A stretch of DNA of 64,000 bases from Marmoricola sp. (GTDB lineage Bacteria; Actinomycetota; Actinomycetes; Propionibacteriales; Nocardioidaceae). Below the pieces are notes generated by a model. It had not been told where the DNA came from, ran no database searches, and saw only the letters and a program-made list of their open reading frames with translations. Where the stretch lies: positions 62,001 to 126,000 of the forward strand of contig JAOPYE010000003.1 of assembly GCA_025964775.1 (NCBI GenBank). The letters are read 5' to 3'. The position numbers were made by a program, and so were the translations under genes. Of the stretch, positions 47,807 through 56,823 are shown piece by piece (the first letter of the stretch is position 1; every line of letters begins with the position of its first letter).

Positions 47807-49780
47807 GTGCCCGTCACCCACGCCCCTGCTGGTGCCCCCGAATCGGTCTTCGGCCGACTCGAACCGCACCTGCCCGGGGTGCAGAAGCCGATCCAGTACG
47901 TCGGCGGCGAGCTCAACTCGGTGACCAAGGACTGGGGTCCCGACGACGTCACGGTGCGCTGGGCCCTGATGTACCCCGATGCGTATGAGGTCGGTCTGCC
48001 CAACCAGGGAGTTCAGATCCTCTACGAGGTGCTCAACGAGGCCGAGGACACCCTGGCCGAGCGGACCTACGCGGTCTGGCCGGACATGGAAGCCGTCCTG
48101 CGTCGCGAGGGCATCCCGCAGTTCACGGTCGACAGCCACCGCCCGGTCGGTGCGTTCGACGTCCTCGGTCTCTCGTTCTCCACCGAGCTCGGCTACTCCA
48201 ACATGCTCACCGCCCTGGACCTCGCCGGGATCCCGCTGCACGCCATCGACCGGACCGACGGTCACCCGGTGGTGCTCGCCGGTGGCCACTCGGCGTTCAA
48301 CCCCGAGCCGATCGCCGACTTCATCGATGCCGCCGTTCTGGGCGACGGCGAAGAGGTCGTGCTCAAGATCAGCGAGGTGGTCCGCGAGTGGAAGGGCGAG
48401 GGCTGCCCGAGCGGCGACATGGGGAGCGCGCGCGACGAGCTCCTGCGCCGGCTCGCCGTCAGCGGCGGCGTCTACGTCCCGAAGTTCTACGACGTCCGCT
48501 ACGACCAGGACGGCTCACTGGGCGCGGCGATCCCGAACGTCGCCGGCGTACCGGCCCGGGTCGCGAAGCACACCTTGATGGACCTCGATGCCTGGCCGTA
48601 CCCGCGCAACCCGCTCGTGCCGCTGGCCGAGACCGTGCACGAGCGCTTCTCGGTCGAGATCTTCCGCGGCTGCACCCGCGGCTGCAGGTTCTGCCAGGCC
48701 GGGATGATCACGCGGCCGGTGCGCGAGCGGTCGATCACCACCATCGGTGCCATGGTCGAGAACGGCATCCGCAAGTCCGGCTTCGACGAGGTCGGGCTGC
48801 TCTCGCTCTCCAGCGCCGATCACACCGAGATCGGTGAGATCGCCAAGGACCTGGCAGACCGGTACGACGGCACCAACGTCTCGCTCAGCCTGCCGAGCAC
48901 GCGGGTCGACGCCTTCAACATCACCCTGGCCAACGAGTTCTCGCGCAACGGCCGGCGTTCGGGCCTGACGTTCGCTCCGGAAGGCGGGTCCGAGCGGATG
49001 CGCAAGGTGATCAACAAGATGGTCACCGAGGAGGACCTGATCGCCACCGTCGCGGCGGCGTACTCGCACGGCTGGCGGCAGGTGAAGCTCTACTTCATGG
49101 TCGGCCTGCCGACCGAGACCGACGAGGACGTCCTCGAGATCGCCGACCTGGCCCGAAAGGTGATCCAGAAGGGACGCGAGGTCTCCGGCCACAACGACAT
49201 CCGGTGCACCGTCTCGATCGGTGGCTTCGTGCCCAAGCCGCACACCCCGTTCCAGTGGGCCGCCCACCTGGACCACGAGACCACCGATGCGCGGCTCTAC
49301 AAGCTCCGTGAGGCCGTCCGCAACGACAAGAAGTACGGGCGTGCGATCGGCTTCCGCTACCACGACGGCAAGCCCGGGATCGTTGAAGGACTGCTCTCCC
49401 GCGGTGACCGCAGGATCGGCAAGGTCATCGAGGCAGCCTGGCGCGACGGCGGTCGCTTCGACGGCTGGAGCGAGCACTTCTCCTACGACCGCTGGATGTC
49501 AGCAGCCGAGACCGGCCTGGCCGGGACCGGTGTGGACGTCGACTGGTTCACGATCCGCGAGCGCACCTACGACGAGGTGCTGCCCTGGGACCACCTGGAC
49601 TCCGGCCTGGACAAGGACTGGCTCTGGGAGGACTGGGAGGACGCGCGCAACCCCGACTCGATCGACGTCGAGGACTGCCGTTGGACCCCCTGCTACGACT
49701 GCGGCGTCTGCCCCGAGATGGGCACCGACATCCAGATCGGCCCGACCGGCCAGCGCCTGCTGCCGCTCGCCGTCGTGTAG
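47807..49780 (+). CDS. B12-binding-like radical SAM protein (TIGR03960 type)
   Basis: The protein has 657 residues. An N-terminal cobalamin-binding-like domain (ALMYPDAYEVGLPNQGVQILYEVL) precedes the radical-SAM core with the cluster cysteines 289, 293 and 296 in CTRGCRFCQAG. A further C-terminal Cys cluster, WTPCYDCGVCPEMG, could hold a second cluster. Proteins of this type are usually encoded next to a DUF2344 partner and rne; the reaction is not established. GTG 47807 follows GAGAGG; TAGGAT at 47767 suggests a leader of about 35 bases. Confidence 0.9.
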   Translation: MPVTHAPAGAPESVFGRLEPHLPGVQKPIQYVGGELNSVTKDWGPDDVTVRWALMYPDAYEVGLPNQGVQILYEVLNEAEDTLAERTYAVWPDMEAVLRREGIPQFTVDSHRPVGAFDVLGLSFSTELGYSNMLTALDLAGIPLHAIDRTDGHPVVLAGGHSAFNPEPIADFIDAAVLGDGEEVVLKISEVVREWKGEGCPSGDMGSARDELLRRLAVSGGVYVPKFYDVRYDQDGSLGAAIPNVAGVPARVAKHTLMDLDAWPYPRNPLVPLAETVHERFSVEIFRGCTRGCRFCQAGMITRPVRERSITTIGAMVENGIRKSGFDEVGLLSLSSADHTEIGEIAKDLADRYDGTNVSLSLPSTRVDAFNITLANEFSRNGRRSGLTFAPEGGSERMRKVINKMVTEEDLIATVAAAYSHGWRQVKLYFMVGLPTETDEDVLEIADLARKVIQKGREVSGHNDIRCTVSIGGFVPKPHTPFQWAAHLDHETTDARLYKLREAVRNDKKYGRAIGFRYHDGKPGIVEGLLSRGDRRIGKVIEAAWRDGGRFDGWSEHFSYDRWMSAAETGLAGTGVDVDWFTIRERTYDEVLPWDHLDSGLDKDWLWEDWEDARNPDSIDVEDCRWTPCYDCGVCPEMGTDIQIGPTGQRLLPLAVV

Positions 49781-49806
49781 GGGCGGGTTTCGAGACAGGT
49801 CGCGCC

Positions 49807-50826
49807 TCAGCGCCAACCCAGCGCCGGTGCCACGTCCCGCACGATCGTCTCGAGCACGTGGGCGCAGTAGTCGACGCCGAGCTGGTTCGGGATCGTGAGC
49901 AGCAACGTGTCGGCAGCGGCGATCGCTTCGTCGGCGGCGAGCTCGTCGATCAGGCGGTCCGGTTCGGCCGCGTAGGTCTTGCCGAACCGGGCGATCCCGC
50001 CGTCGATCATGCCCACCTGGTCAGCCGATCGTCCTTCGGCGCCGAAGTAGGCGCGGTCGAGGTCGGAGACGATCGGGAAGATGCTGCGGCTGACCGACAC
50101 CCTCGGCGTACGGGTGTGTCCCGCTGCTGCCCAGGCCTTGCGGAAACGATCGATCTGCTCCGCCTGGAGCTGGTGGAACGGCACGCCGGTGTCTTCGGTG
50201 AGCAGGGTCGAGCTCATCAGGTTCAACCCCTGCTCGGCGGCCCACTCTGCCGTCGCACGGCTGCCGGCACCCCACCAGATCCGGTCGCGGAGACTGGGGG
50301 AGTGCGGCTCGAGGCGCAGCAGTCCGGGCGGATTCGGGAACATCGGCCGGGGGTTCGGCTCCGCGAAGCCCGCTCCCTCGATGACCTCGAGGAACCTCGC
50401 TGCGTGGTCGCGGGCAAGGTCGGCGTGGTCCTGCCCCGGCGCCGGTTCGTAGCCGAAGTAGCGGTACCCGTCGATCACCTGCTCCGGCGAACCACGACTG
50501 ATCCCCAGCTGCAGGCGCTCGCCGGAGATCAGGTCCGCTGCGCCGGCGTCCTCGGCCATGTAGAGCGGGTTCTCGTAGCGCATGTCGATCACGCCGGTGC
50601 CGATCTCGATCCGGTTCGTCCGGGCTCCGATGGCAGCGAGCAGCGGGAACGGCGAGGACAGCTGCTGGGCGAAATGGTGTACTCGGAAGTACGCACCGTC
50701 GGCGCCCACTTCCTCGGCCGCGACCGCCAGGTCGATGGACTGCAGCAGGACGTCCGACGCGGAACGGCTGGCCGAGTGCTGCGACGAGCTCCAGTGTCCG
50801 AACGAGAGGAAACCGATCTTCTTCAT
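49807..50826 (-). CDS. LLM-class flavin-dependent oxidoreductase
   Basis: The protein has 339 residues with the luciferase-like barrel: MKKIGFLSFGHW, a VGADGAYFRVHHFAQQLSSPFPLLAAIG stretch, GTGVIDMRYENPLYMAEDAGAADLISGERLQLGISRGSPEQ, and WWGAGSRATAEWAAEQGLN. Flavin is FMN or F420; substrate unknown. It is not closely similar to the oxidoreductase at 21164. It is the first of three genes lying between the radical-SAM gene and its usual DUF2344 partner. Confidence 0.9.
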   Translation of the reverse strand: MKKIGFLSFGHWSSSQHSASRSASDVLLQSIDLAVAAEEVGADGAYFRVHHFAQQLSSPFPLLAAIGARTNRIEIGTGVIDMRYENPLYMAEDAGAADLISGERLQLGISRGSPEQVIDGYRYFGYEPAPGQDHADLARDHAARFLEVIEGAGFAEPNPRPMFPNPPGLLRLEPHSPSLRDRIWWGAGSRATAEWAAEQGLNLMSSTLLTEDTGVPFHQLQAEQIDRFRKAWAAAGHTRTPRVSVSRSIFPIVSDLDRAYFGAEGRSADQVGMIDGGIARFGKTYAAEPDRLIDELAADEAIAAADTLLLTIPNQLGVDYCAHVLETIVRDVAPALGWR

Positions 50827-51370
50827 GTCGCCCCAACAGTGGTTGAACCGTAAATCTTCCCGCGCGGGTCAGCGGGGCGACACGGGCGCGCTCCCGTTGT
50901 CCGAGCCGACTGCGCAGCGCGTCGTGCGTCTGGCTGGGGACGGTGACAGCGCGCTACTCGCAGGCCTGCGAGCAGCCTGGGTCGAGGAGAATTCTGGTGG
51001 CCCGGTCGTCGATGACGGGTACGCAGCGGCGTTCGATGCCTGGTACGAACGCGAGCGCGAGCAGCGGCTGACCTGGCTCGCGTTCGTCGACGACGCCTGC
51101 GTCGGGATGCTCAACCTGCTGGTGTTCGCCCGGATGCCACGTCCGGGGATGCCGGACAGCTGCTGGGGCTACCTCGCGAACTTCTACGTCGCGGCGGAGC
51201 ATCGCGGTTCCGGGATCGGAACGACGCTGCTTGCGGCCTGCACCGGATACGCCGACCAAGCAGGATTCGTACGGATCGTGCTCAGCCCGAGCGAGAGGTC
51301 GGTGCCGCTGTACGAGCGCTCGGGCTTCGCGGCAGCGACCTCGCTGATGCTGCGCACGCGGCCGGACTGA
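50825..51370 (+). CDS. GNAT-family N-acetyltransferase
   Basis: About 181 residues, single GNAT domain with the acetyl-CoA loop YLANFYVAAEHRGSGIGTTLLAACTGYA and the C-terminal RSVPLYERSGFAAATSLMLR. The start is uncertain: ATG 50825 overlaps the divergent oxidoreductase start by two bases, while TTG 50897 or GTG 50924 would trim residues that have no GNAT similarity. Substrate unknown. Confidence 0.75.
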   Translation: MSPQQWLNRKSSRAGQRGDTGALPLSEPTAQRVVRLAGDGDSALLAGLRAAWVEENSGGPVVDDGYAAAFDAWYEREREQRLTWLAFVDDACVGMLNLLVFARMPRPGMPDSCWGYLANFYVAAEHRGSGIGTTLLAACTGYADQAGFVRIVLSPSERSVPLYERSGFAAATSLMLRTRPD

Positions 51371-51421
51371 GCCGGGTGCGCGCACCCACTCCTTGTCGGC
51401 GCGGCACGGTTGGATGAGTAC

Positions 51422-52597
51422 GTGCAGACAATCTCCGACGACCAGCGGCGAGCTCGGCTCGCACGACGCCACGGACTCGCGGTGCCCTACGGCAGCATCG
51501 AGGTCGCGACCGAGGCGATGACCTGCTGGCACGCGACCGAGCCGGCGTCGGTCCACCTCGCCGTGCACGCGCGCACCGGCGCGACCCGCGAGCAGGTGGA
51601 TGCCGCCCTGTACGACGACCGGTCAGTGGTCAAGCAGCTCGCGATGCGCCGGACGGTCTTCGCGTTCCCGCGATCGCTGCTCCCCGCGGTGTGGGGGAGT
51701 GCGGCCTCGCGAGTCGCCGTCCAGCAGCGCTCCCAGCTCGCGCGCGACGTCGTCAAGCACGGGATCACCGACGACGGGCCGGCGTGGGTCGAGCAGGCGT
51801 GCGACGCGGTGCTCAGCCACCTGCACGTGTCGGGCCCGACGTCGACAGCCCGGTTGCGCGAGGTCATCCCGATGCTCGACGCCCGGATGAGCCTCTCGCC
51901 GGACAAGACCTGGGGTGCCGAGGTCTCGGTGGCGCCGCGCGTCCTGACCACTCTGGCCGCCTCGGGCGCAGTGATGCGCGGCGAGAACGAAGGCGGCTGG
52001 AAGACCTCGCGGCCACGCTGGACCGCGACCCGGGACTGGCTTCCCGACGCGCCGGACGCCATGGCGGAGGCCGAGGGGTATGCAGCGCTCATGGCCTCCT
52101 GGTTGCGGACCTTCGGCCCCGGAACCGAGGCCGACATCGTCTGGTGGCTGGGCGCGACCAAGGCAGCCGTGACCCGGGCGCTCGGCGATGTGGGCGCGGT
52201 TGAGGTCGGGCTCGAGAGCGGCGGAACCGGCTTCGTGCTGGCAGACGACATGGACGATGTCGAGGCGCCGGAGGCATGGGCAGCACTCCTGCCGGCGCTG
52301 GACCCGACGACGATGGGCTGGAAGGAGCGCGACTGGTACCTCGGTCCGCACGCGGCGGCCCTCTTCGACCGCAACGGCAACGGGGGTCCGACGGCCTGGT
52401 GGTGCGGGCGGATCGTCGGTGGTTGGCGCCAGGACGACGACGGGACGGTGGTCGTCGTACCGGCCGAGGACCTCGGTGCCGAGGCGACCGCGGCGCTGAC
52501 GCACAAGGCCGACGAGCTGACGGCGTGGCTCGACGGCGACGTGGTGCGCACGATCTACCAGTCCCCGTTGGCGAGGGACGCCGTGAAACCTCGTTAA
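51422..52597 (+). CDS. winged-helix DNA-binding protein (HTH_42/YcaQ-like)
   Basis: The protein has 391 residues. The N-terminal SDDQRRARLARRHGLA and MTCWHATEPASVHLAVHAR, the repeated winged-helix segments, and a C-terminal strand-rich part (WYLGPHAAALFDRNGNGGPTAWWCGRIVGGW) match the HTH_42 family, some members of which are DNA glycosylases for interstrand crosslinks. The catalytic motif of that group cannot be confirmed here. GTG 51422 has TTGGAT 6 bases upstream; a TTG at 51410 would add four residues. Confidence 0.78.
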   Translation: MQTISDDQRRARLARRHGLAVPYGSIEVATEAMTCWHATEPASVHLAVHARTGATREQVDAALYDDRSVVKQLAMRRTVFAFPRSLLPAVWGSAASRVAVQQRSQLARDVVKHGITDDGPAWVEQACDAVLSHLHVSGPTSTARLREVIPMLDARMSLSPDKTWGAEVSVAPRVLTTLAASGAVMRGENEGGWKTSRPRWTATRDWLPDAPDAMAEAEGYAALMASWLRTFGPGTEADIVWWLGATKAAVTRALGDVGAVEVGLESGGTGFVLADDMDDVEAPEAWAALLPALDPTTMGWKERDWYLGPHAAALFDRNGNGGPTAWWCGRIVGGWRQDDDGTVVVVPAEDLGAEATAALTHKADELTAWLDGDVVRTIYQSPLARDAVKPR

Positions 52598-52607
52598 GGT
52601 TCAGTCC

Positions 52608-52676
52608 GTGATCCTCGCTTCGCTCGTCAACGAGTTCTCGGCCACTCGGCCACGAGCAAGCTCGGGCACTCGGTAG
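52608..52676 (+). CDS. repeat-encoded short ORF upstream of the DUF2344 gene
   Basis: GTG 52608 has TAAGGT 7 bases upstream. The frame encodes 22 residues beginning MILASLVNEFSATRPRAS and stops at TAG 52674-52676; that TAG is also the start of the -10-like TAGCCT used by the DUF2344 gene. The same peptide, without the stop, is encoded before the exporter gene at 11430. Whether it is translated is unknown. Confidence 0.4.
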   Translation: MILASLVNEFSATRPRASSGTR

Positions 52677-52685
52677 CCTCGACTC
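52608..52685 (+). repeat. 78-bp start-proximal repeat upstream of the DUF2344 gene
   Basis: It aligns without gaps to the reverse complement of 11353-11430: identical GATCCTCGCTTCGCTCGTC, then ACG, and CGAGCAAGCTCGGGC further on. From GTG 52608 to the gene start GTG 52686 is exactly 78 bases, the same as from 11430 to 11352. It ends with TAGCCT plus 6 bases before the gene start. Confidence 0.85.
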
Positions 52686-53438
52686 GTGCGTGAACAGCCC
52701 GAGCAGCAGGCCCCTCCGGTCCAGCGTCTGAGGATCCGGTACGCCAAGCGCGGACGGCTCCGGTTCACCAGCCACCGCGACTTCAGCCGTGCCTTCGAGC
52801 GCGCGATCTCGCGGGCGCGCGTGCCGATGGCGTTCTCCTCCGGCTTCAACCCGCACCCCCGGATCTCGTACGCCGGCGCGAGCCCGACCGGCGCGGCCAG
52901 TGAGGCCGAGTACCTCGAGATCGGTCTCGCTCAGGTGCTCGACCCGGCCGAGGTCGCCCGCGCGCTCGACGAGTCGTTGCCCGAGGGTCTGGACGTGCTC
53001 GAGGTCGTCGTGAGCGCCGGTGGCTCGCTGGCCGACCGGCTGGAGGCCTCGGACTGGGAAATCACGCTGAACGACACGTCTCCCGATGAGCTGCGGCCCG
53101 CGATCGACCAGCTCCTGGCAACCCCGGTCGTCATGGTCGAGCGGATGACCAAGAAGGGTCTGCGAAGCTTCGACGCCCGGGCCGCGATCGCCCTTCTCGA
53201 CGTGCGTCCCGGTGGCGAGTCGCCGTCCGATCCCCCATCGTGTGCGATACTGCGAGTGGTCTTGCGTCACGGAACCCCGTCCGTGAGACCCGACGACGTT
53301 CTCGCCGCGCTCCGTGAGATCTCGGGAACCAGTGTCAGACCCGCTGCGCTTGCGCAGCGACTGGCTCAGGGTCCTCTAGATGCACAGACCGGCACGGTGG
53401 GAGATCCGTTGGCACCCGACCGCGACGCGGCCGGCTGA
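52686..53438 (+). CDS. DUF2344 protein (TIGR03936, radical-SAM-linked)
   Basis: The protein has 250 residues. RIRYAKRGRLRFTSHRDFSRAFERAISRARVPMAFSSGFNPHPRISY is the diagnostic N-terminal region. The family is normally encoded directly after the TIGR03960 radical-SAM gene (47807) and before rne, and is believed to work with it; here three genes intervene but rne still follows. The start GTG 52686 has TAGCCT 6 bases upstream, inside the 78-bp repeat. Confidence 0.9.
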   Translation: MREQPEQQAPPVQRLRIRYAKRGRLRFTSHRDFSRAFERAISRARVPMAFSSGFNPHPRISYAGASPTGAASEAEYLEIGLAQVLDPAEVARALDESLPEGLDVLEVVVSAGGSLADRLEASDWEITLNDTSPDELRPAIDQLLATPVVMVERMTKKGLRSFDARAAIALLDVRPGGESPSDPPSCAILRVVLRHGTPSVRPDDVLAALREISGTSVRPAALAQRLAQGPLDAQTGTVGDPLAPDRDAAG

Positions 53439-53637
53439 GGAGCAGGTGACAGCTCTCCCCAGCATGACGGCCATGCGACCGCGGTCGGTGACCAGGGAGT
53501 CTCCCGCACGACGAACTGACACGGAGGGTGTCGTCGCCGACTGAAGGCTTTTGTCACCTGGTGCTCCGGCACTGGTGACTGTGACCCGCATGGTAGGGCC
53601 GGCGTACTCCGGCTTTCCGTGCACAAGGAGAGCTCCA
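53439..53637 (+). promoter_or_regulatory. long structured leader of rne
   Basis: A 199-base gap. GGAGCAGGTGACA (53439-53451) can pair with TGTCACCTGGTGCTCC (53552-53567) if two bases bulge, closing a loop of 100 bases. AAGGAGAG before the ATG is the ribosome-binding site. RNase E genes often have long autoregulatory leaders; whether this one does is inference. Confidence 0.45.
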
Positions 53638-56388
53638 ATGCTCGACGCTGACAACCCCAGCAACGACACCACCAGCACCACCAGCACCACCGGCACCGAC
53701 AGTGTGCCCACCACCGGCGAGGCCGGCGCACCGGCCAAGAAGGCCGCGAAGAGGGCCCCTGCGAAGAAGACGGCTGCCAAGAAGGCAAGCACGAAGAAGG
53801 TTGCTGCCACGAAGGCGGACGCGAAGAAGGCGACCGTCGAGACGGTGCCCGACGCCACGGGTGCCCTTGAGTCTGCCGGCGGCTCACCTGAGGCTGATAG
53901 GCCGAAGAAGCGGGCCTCCAAGAAGGCCGCTGCGACAGCAGAGGCGCCGCCCGAGTCAGGCGCGCCCGGATCCGCAGCGCCGATGGTGCTGTTCCAGGCG
54001 CCGGAGAAGGCGGCCGCTCCCGCACGCAAGCGTCCGGCCAAGAAGGCCGCTGCCGCGCCGACCGATGGCAGCGACGCAGCTGCCGAGAGTGCTACCGAAG
54101 GCGACGCGCCGGCCAAGAAGGTTCCTGCCAAGAGGACCAGGACGCGGAAGGCGACCGCAGCCTCTGCGGACGACAGCACTGCTACCGATGACTTCGCGCA
54201 GACGTCATCTGAGGGCGAGGGCGACGAAGCCGAGACCGGCGAGGGCGGCGCACGTCGTCGTCGCCGTCGCGGTGGTCGCCGTCGTCGTCGCGCGCCCGGC
54301 GAGGACGGTCCGGAGGGCACCGAGAACGGCGTGGCCGACTCCGGAGCAGACGTGGACGACTCCGATGACGACGGTGACGGCAACTCGCGTCGCAGGCGTA
54401 CCCGGGTCCGCCAGCCGCGCAACCCCGAGGACGAGATCACCAGCATCGGTGGATCGACCCGCCTGGAGGCGAAGAAGCAGCGTCGCCGCGAAGGCCGGGA
54501 GGCCGGGCGTCGTCGCGCGCCGATCGTCAGCGAGGCGGAGTTCCTGGCACGCCGCGAGGCGGTCGACCGCGTGATGGTCGTGCGCCAGCGCGCAGACCTG
54601 ACCCAGATCGGTGTCCTGGAGGACAAGGTCCTCGTCGAGCACTACGCCACGCGTGAGTCGCAGACCTCGCTGATCGGCAACATCTACCTCGGCCGGGTGC
54701 AGAACGTGCTCCCCTCGATGGAGGCCGCGTTCATCGACATCGGCAAGGGCCGCAACGCGGTCCTCTACGCCGGCGAGGTCAACTGGTCGGCGCTCGGCCA
54801 CAAGGACGGCCAGGCCCGCAAGGTCGAGTCCGTGCTCAAGTCCGGCCAGACGATCCTGGTCCAGGTCACCAAGGACCCGATCGGTCACAAGGGCGCCCGA
54901 CTCACCGGTCAGATCAGCCTGCCGGGCCGCTTCCTGGTCTACGTGCCCGACGGCAACACCAGCGGCATCTCCCGCAAGCTGCCCGACACCGAGCGCAACC
55001 GGCTCAAGGCGCTGCTCAAGGAGATCGTCCCGGACACGGCCGGGGTCATCGTGCGCACCGCCGCCGAGGGAGCGAGCGAGGAAGAGCTCACCCAGGACGT
55101 CGAGCGCCTCACCACGCGCTGGGCGGAGATCGAGAAGGCCGTGGCGGCCGGGCGTTCGCCTGAGCTCCTGTACGGCGAGCCGGACCTGACCCTCAAGGTC
55201 GTCCGCGACCTCTTCACCGAGGACTTCAGCAGCCTGATCATCGAGGGTGACGAGGCCTGGGACCTGGTCGACGGCTACGTCGCCCAGGTGGCTCCCGACC
55301 TGCGTGACCGGTTGCACCGCTTCGAGTCGACCGACGGGAAGGACGTCTTCGGCGCCTACCGGGTCGACGAGCAGATCGCCAAGGGGCTCGACCGCAAGGT
55401 CTGGCTGCCCTCCGGCGGATCGCTGGTCATCGACCGGACCGAGGCGATGACGGTCGTCGACGTCAACACCGGCAAGTTCACGGGCTCCGGCGGCAACCTG
55501 GAGGAGACGGTCACCAAGAACAACCTCGAGGCTGCCGAGGAGGTCGTGCGCCAGCTGCGGCTGCGCGACATCGGCGGCATCATCGTGGTCGACTTCATCG
55601 ACATGGTCCTCGAGTCCAACCGCGACCTGGTGCTGCGCCGCCTCGTCGAGTGCCTGGGCCGTGACCGGACCCGTCACCAGGTTGCCGAGGTCACCTCGCT
55701 CGGCCTGGTGCAGATGACCCGCAAGCGCATCGGTACGGGCCTGCTGGAGACCTTCGGCGAGGACTGCGAGCACTGCAAGGGCCGTGGCGTGATCGTGCAC
55801 GACCACCCGATCGAGCACCGCTCGGGACCAAGCGCCAGCGTCGGAGCCGGTGGCGGCATGGCGACGGGGGGCGACGAGCCTCGCGGCCGCCGCAGCCGTG
55901 GCGGACGCAGTCGCAGCCGGACCGGCACCGAGCAGGAGAACCTCGAGCCGGTCAAGCCGTCCCCGATGGCCCTGGCCGGGACCAAGCCGCACGCTGAGGA
56001 CGACCAGGTCGTCGTCGCAGAACCCGAGGTCGAGGTCGTCGAAACCGTCGAGGTCTCCGAGCCTGGCGAGGCGCCCGAGGTGGTCGAGGCGGTCGAGGTG
56101 GTTGTCGAGCCCGAACAGAAACCAGCACCGGAACCCGAACCCGAGCCCGCTGCGCCCGTCGAGGCTCCCGCTCCGGTCGTCGTGACCACGACGCGTCGTC
56201 GTCGCGCCGGACGTCCTGCGGGGCCGGCGGCGGTCGTCGTACCCGAGCCCGTCGTCGAGACGCCGCCCGCCAACGACGAGGCCGTCGACAGCGACGGGGC
56301 CGACGACGGGAACGAGACGGACGAGCACGGCGACGCGCCCTCGGTCTTCCACGTCCCGGTCAAGAAGCGCGGCGCGCGGAAGCGTTGA
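53638..56388 (+). CDS. rne: ribonuclease E/G
   Basis: Endoribonuclease for mRNA decay and rRNA/tRNA processing; 916 residues. Residues 1-330 are disordered: Lys/Ala-rich PAKK-type repeats, an Arg run near 205-222 (RRRRRRGGRRRRR) and acidic stretches. The catalytic part follows: an S1 domain near 345 (IGNIYLGRVQNVLPSMEAAFIDIG), catalytic Asp residues in VVDVNTGKFTG (about 607) and VVDFIDM (about 651), and the zinc-link DCEHCKGRG near 711. The C-terminus is again disordered and Glu/Pro/Val-rich. Both tails are typical of actinobacterial RNase E. Confidence 0.94.
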   Translation: MLDADNPSNDTTSTTSTTGTDSVPTTGEAGAPAKKAAKRAPAKKTAAKKASTKKVAATKADAKKATVETVPDATGALESAGGSPEADRPKKRASKKAAATAEAPPESGAPGSAAPMVLFQAPEKAAAPARKRPAKKAAAAPTDGSDAAAESATEGDAPAKKVPAKRTRTRKATAASADDSTATDDFAQTSSEGEGDEAETGEGGARRRRRRGGRRRRRAPGEDGPEGTENGVADSGADVDDSDDDGDGNSRRRRTRVRQPRNPEDEITSIGGSTRLEAKKQRRREGREAGRRRAPIVSEAEFLARREAVDRVMVVRQRADLTQIGVLEDKVLVEHYATRESQTSLIGNIYLGRVQNVLPSMEAAFIDIGKGRNAVLYAGEVNWSALGHKDGQARKVESVLKSGQTILVQVTKDPIGHKGARLTGQISLPGRFLVYVPDGNTSGISRKLPDTERNRLKALLKEIVPDTAGVIVRTAAEGASEEELTQDVERLTTRWAEIEKAVAAGRSPELLYGEPDLTLKVVRDLFTEDFSSLIIEGDEAWDLVDGYVAQVAPDLRDRLHRFESTDGKDVFGAYRVDEQIAKGLDRKVWLPSGGSLVIDRTEAMTVVDVNTGKFTGSGGNLEETVTKNNLEAAEEVVRQLRLRDIGGIIVVDFIDMVLESNRDLVLRRLVECLGRDRTRHQVAEVTSLGLVQMTRKRIGTGLLETFGEDCEHCKGRGVIVHDHPIEHRSGPSASVGAGGGMATGGDEPRGRRSRGGRSRSRTGTEQENLEPVKPSPMALAGTKPHAEDDQVVVAEPEVEVVETVEVSEPGEAPEVVEAVEVVVEPEQKPAPEPEPEPAAPVEAPAPVVVTTTRRRRAGRPAGPAAVVVPEPVVETPPANDEAVDSDGADDGNETDEHGDAPSVFHVPVKKRGARKR

Positions 56389-56823
56389 TCAGTTGTCGCT
56401 GGTGAGCTCTTCCAGGGCCGCCAGTGCGTTCACCACGGCGTCCCGGTTCCCCGGACTCAGGCGCTCCAGGCGCTCTCCGAGTGCCTGGAGCCGTTCTGCC
56501 CGACAGCGCAGCACGATCTCCTCACCGGCCGCGGTGGCCGCGATCAGGAACGCGCGGCCGTCGTCGGGATCCTGGCTGCGCCCGACGTACCCGAGGCTCT
56601 CGAGCGAGTTGAGAACCCGCGTCATCGCGGGTGCTGTGATCCCCTCGGTCTGGGCCAGTGCGCCGGCACGCTGGGGGCCGTCCTGGATCAGGGTGGCGAG
56701 CGCGCTCAGGCCTCCGTGGCCGATCAGTGCCTGGCGTGAGTCGCGGCGCAACGCACGGGTCAGCCGGCCCATGGCCAGGTAGAGCCGCGTGGTCGTCTCG
56801 CTCGTGGTCTGGGTACTGGTCAT
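56389..56823 (-). CDS. MarR-family transcriptional regulator
   Basis: The protein has 144 residues. The winged helix is visible as RAGALAQTEGITAPAMTRVLNSLESLGYVGRSQDPDDGRAFLIAATAAGEEI, with the DDGR wing. The ATG overlaps the TGA of the efflux-pump gene (ATGA), so it is the second gene of that operon and probably represses it. A palindromic site lies in front of the pump gene at 58582-58597. Confidence 0.92.
   Translation of the reverse strand: MTSTQTTSETTTRLYLAMGRLTRALRRDSRQALIGHGGLSALATLIQDGPQRAGALAQTEGITAPAMTRVLNSLESLGYVGRSQDPDDGRAFLIAATAAGEEIVLRCRAERLQALGERLERLSPGNRDAVVNALAALEELTSDN

Noticed and set aside
53638-54300. Lys/Ala and Arg repeats in RNase E as a novel nucleic-acid-binding fusion
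   Set aside because: Disordered Lys/Ala- and Arg-rich tails are usual in actinobacterial RNase E; no separate domain is visible.
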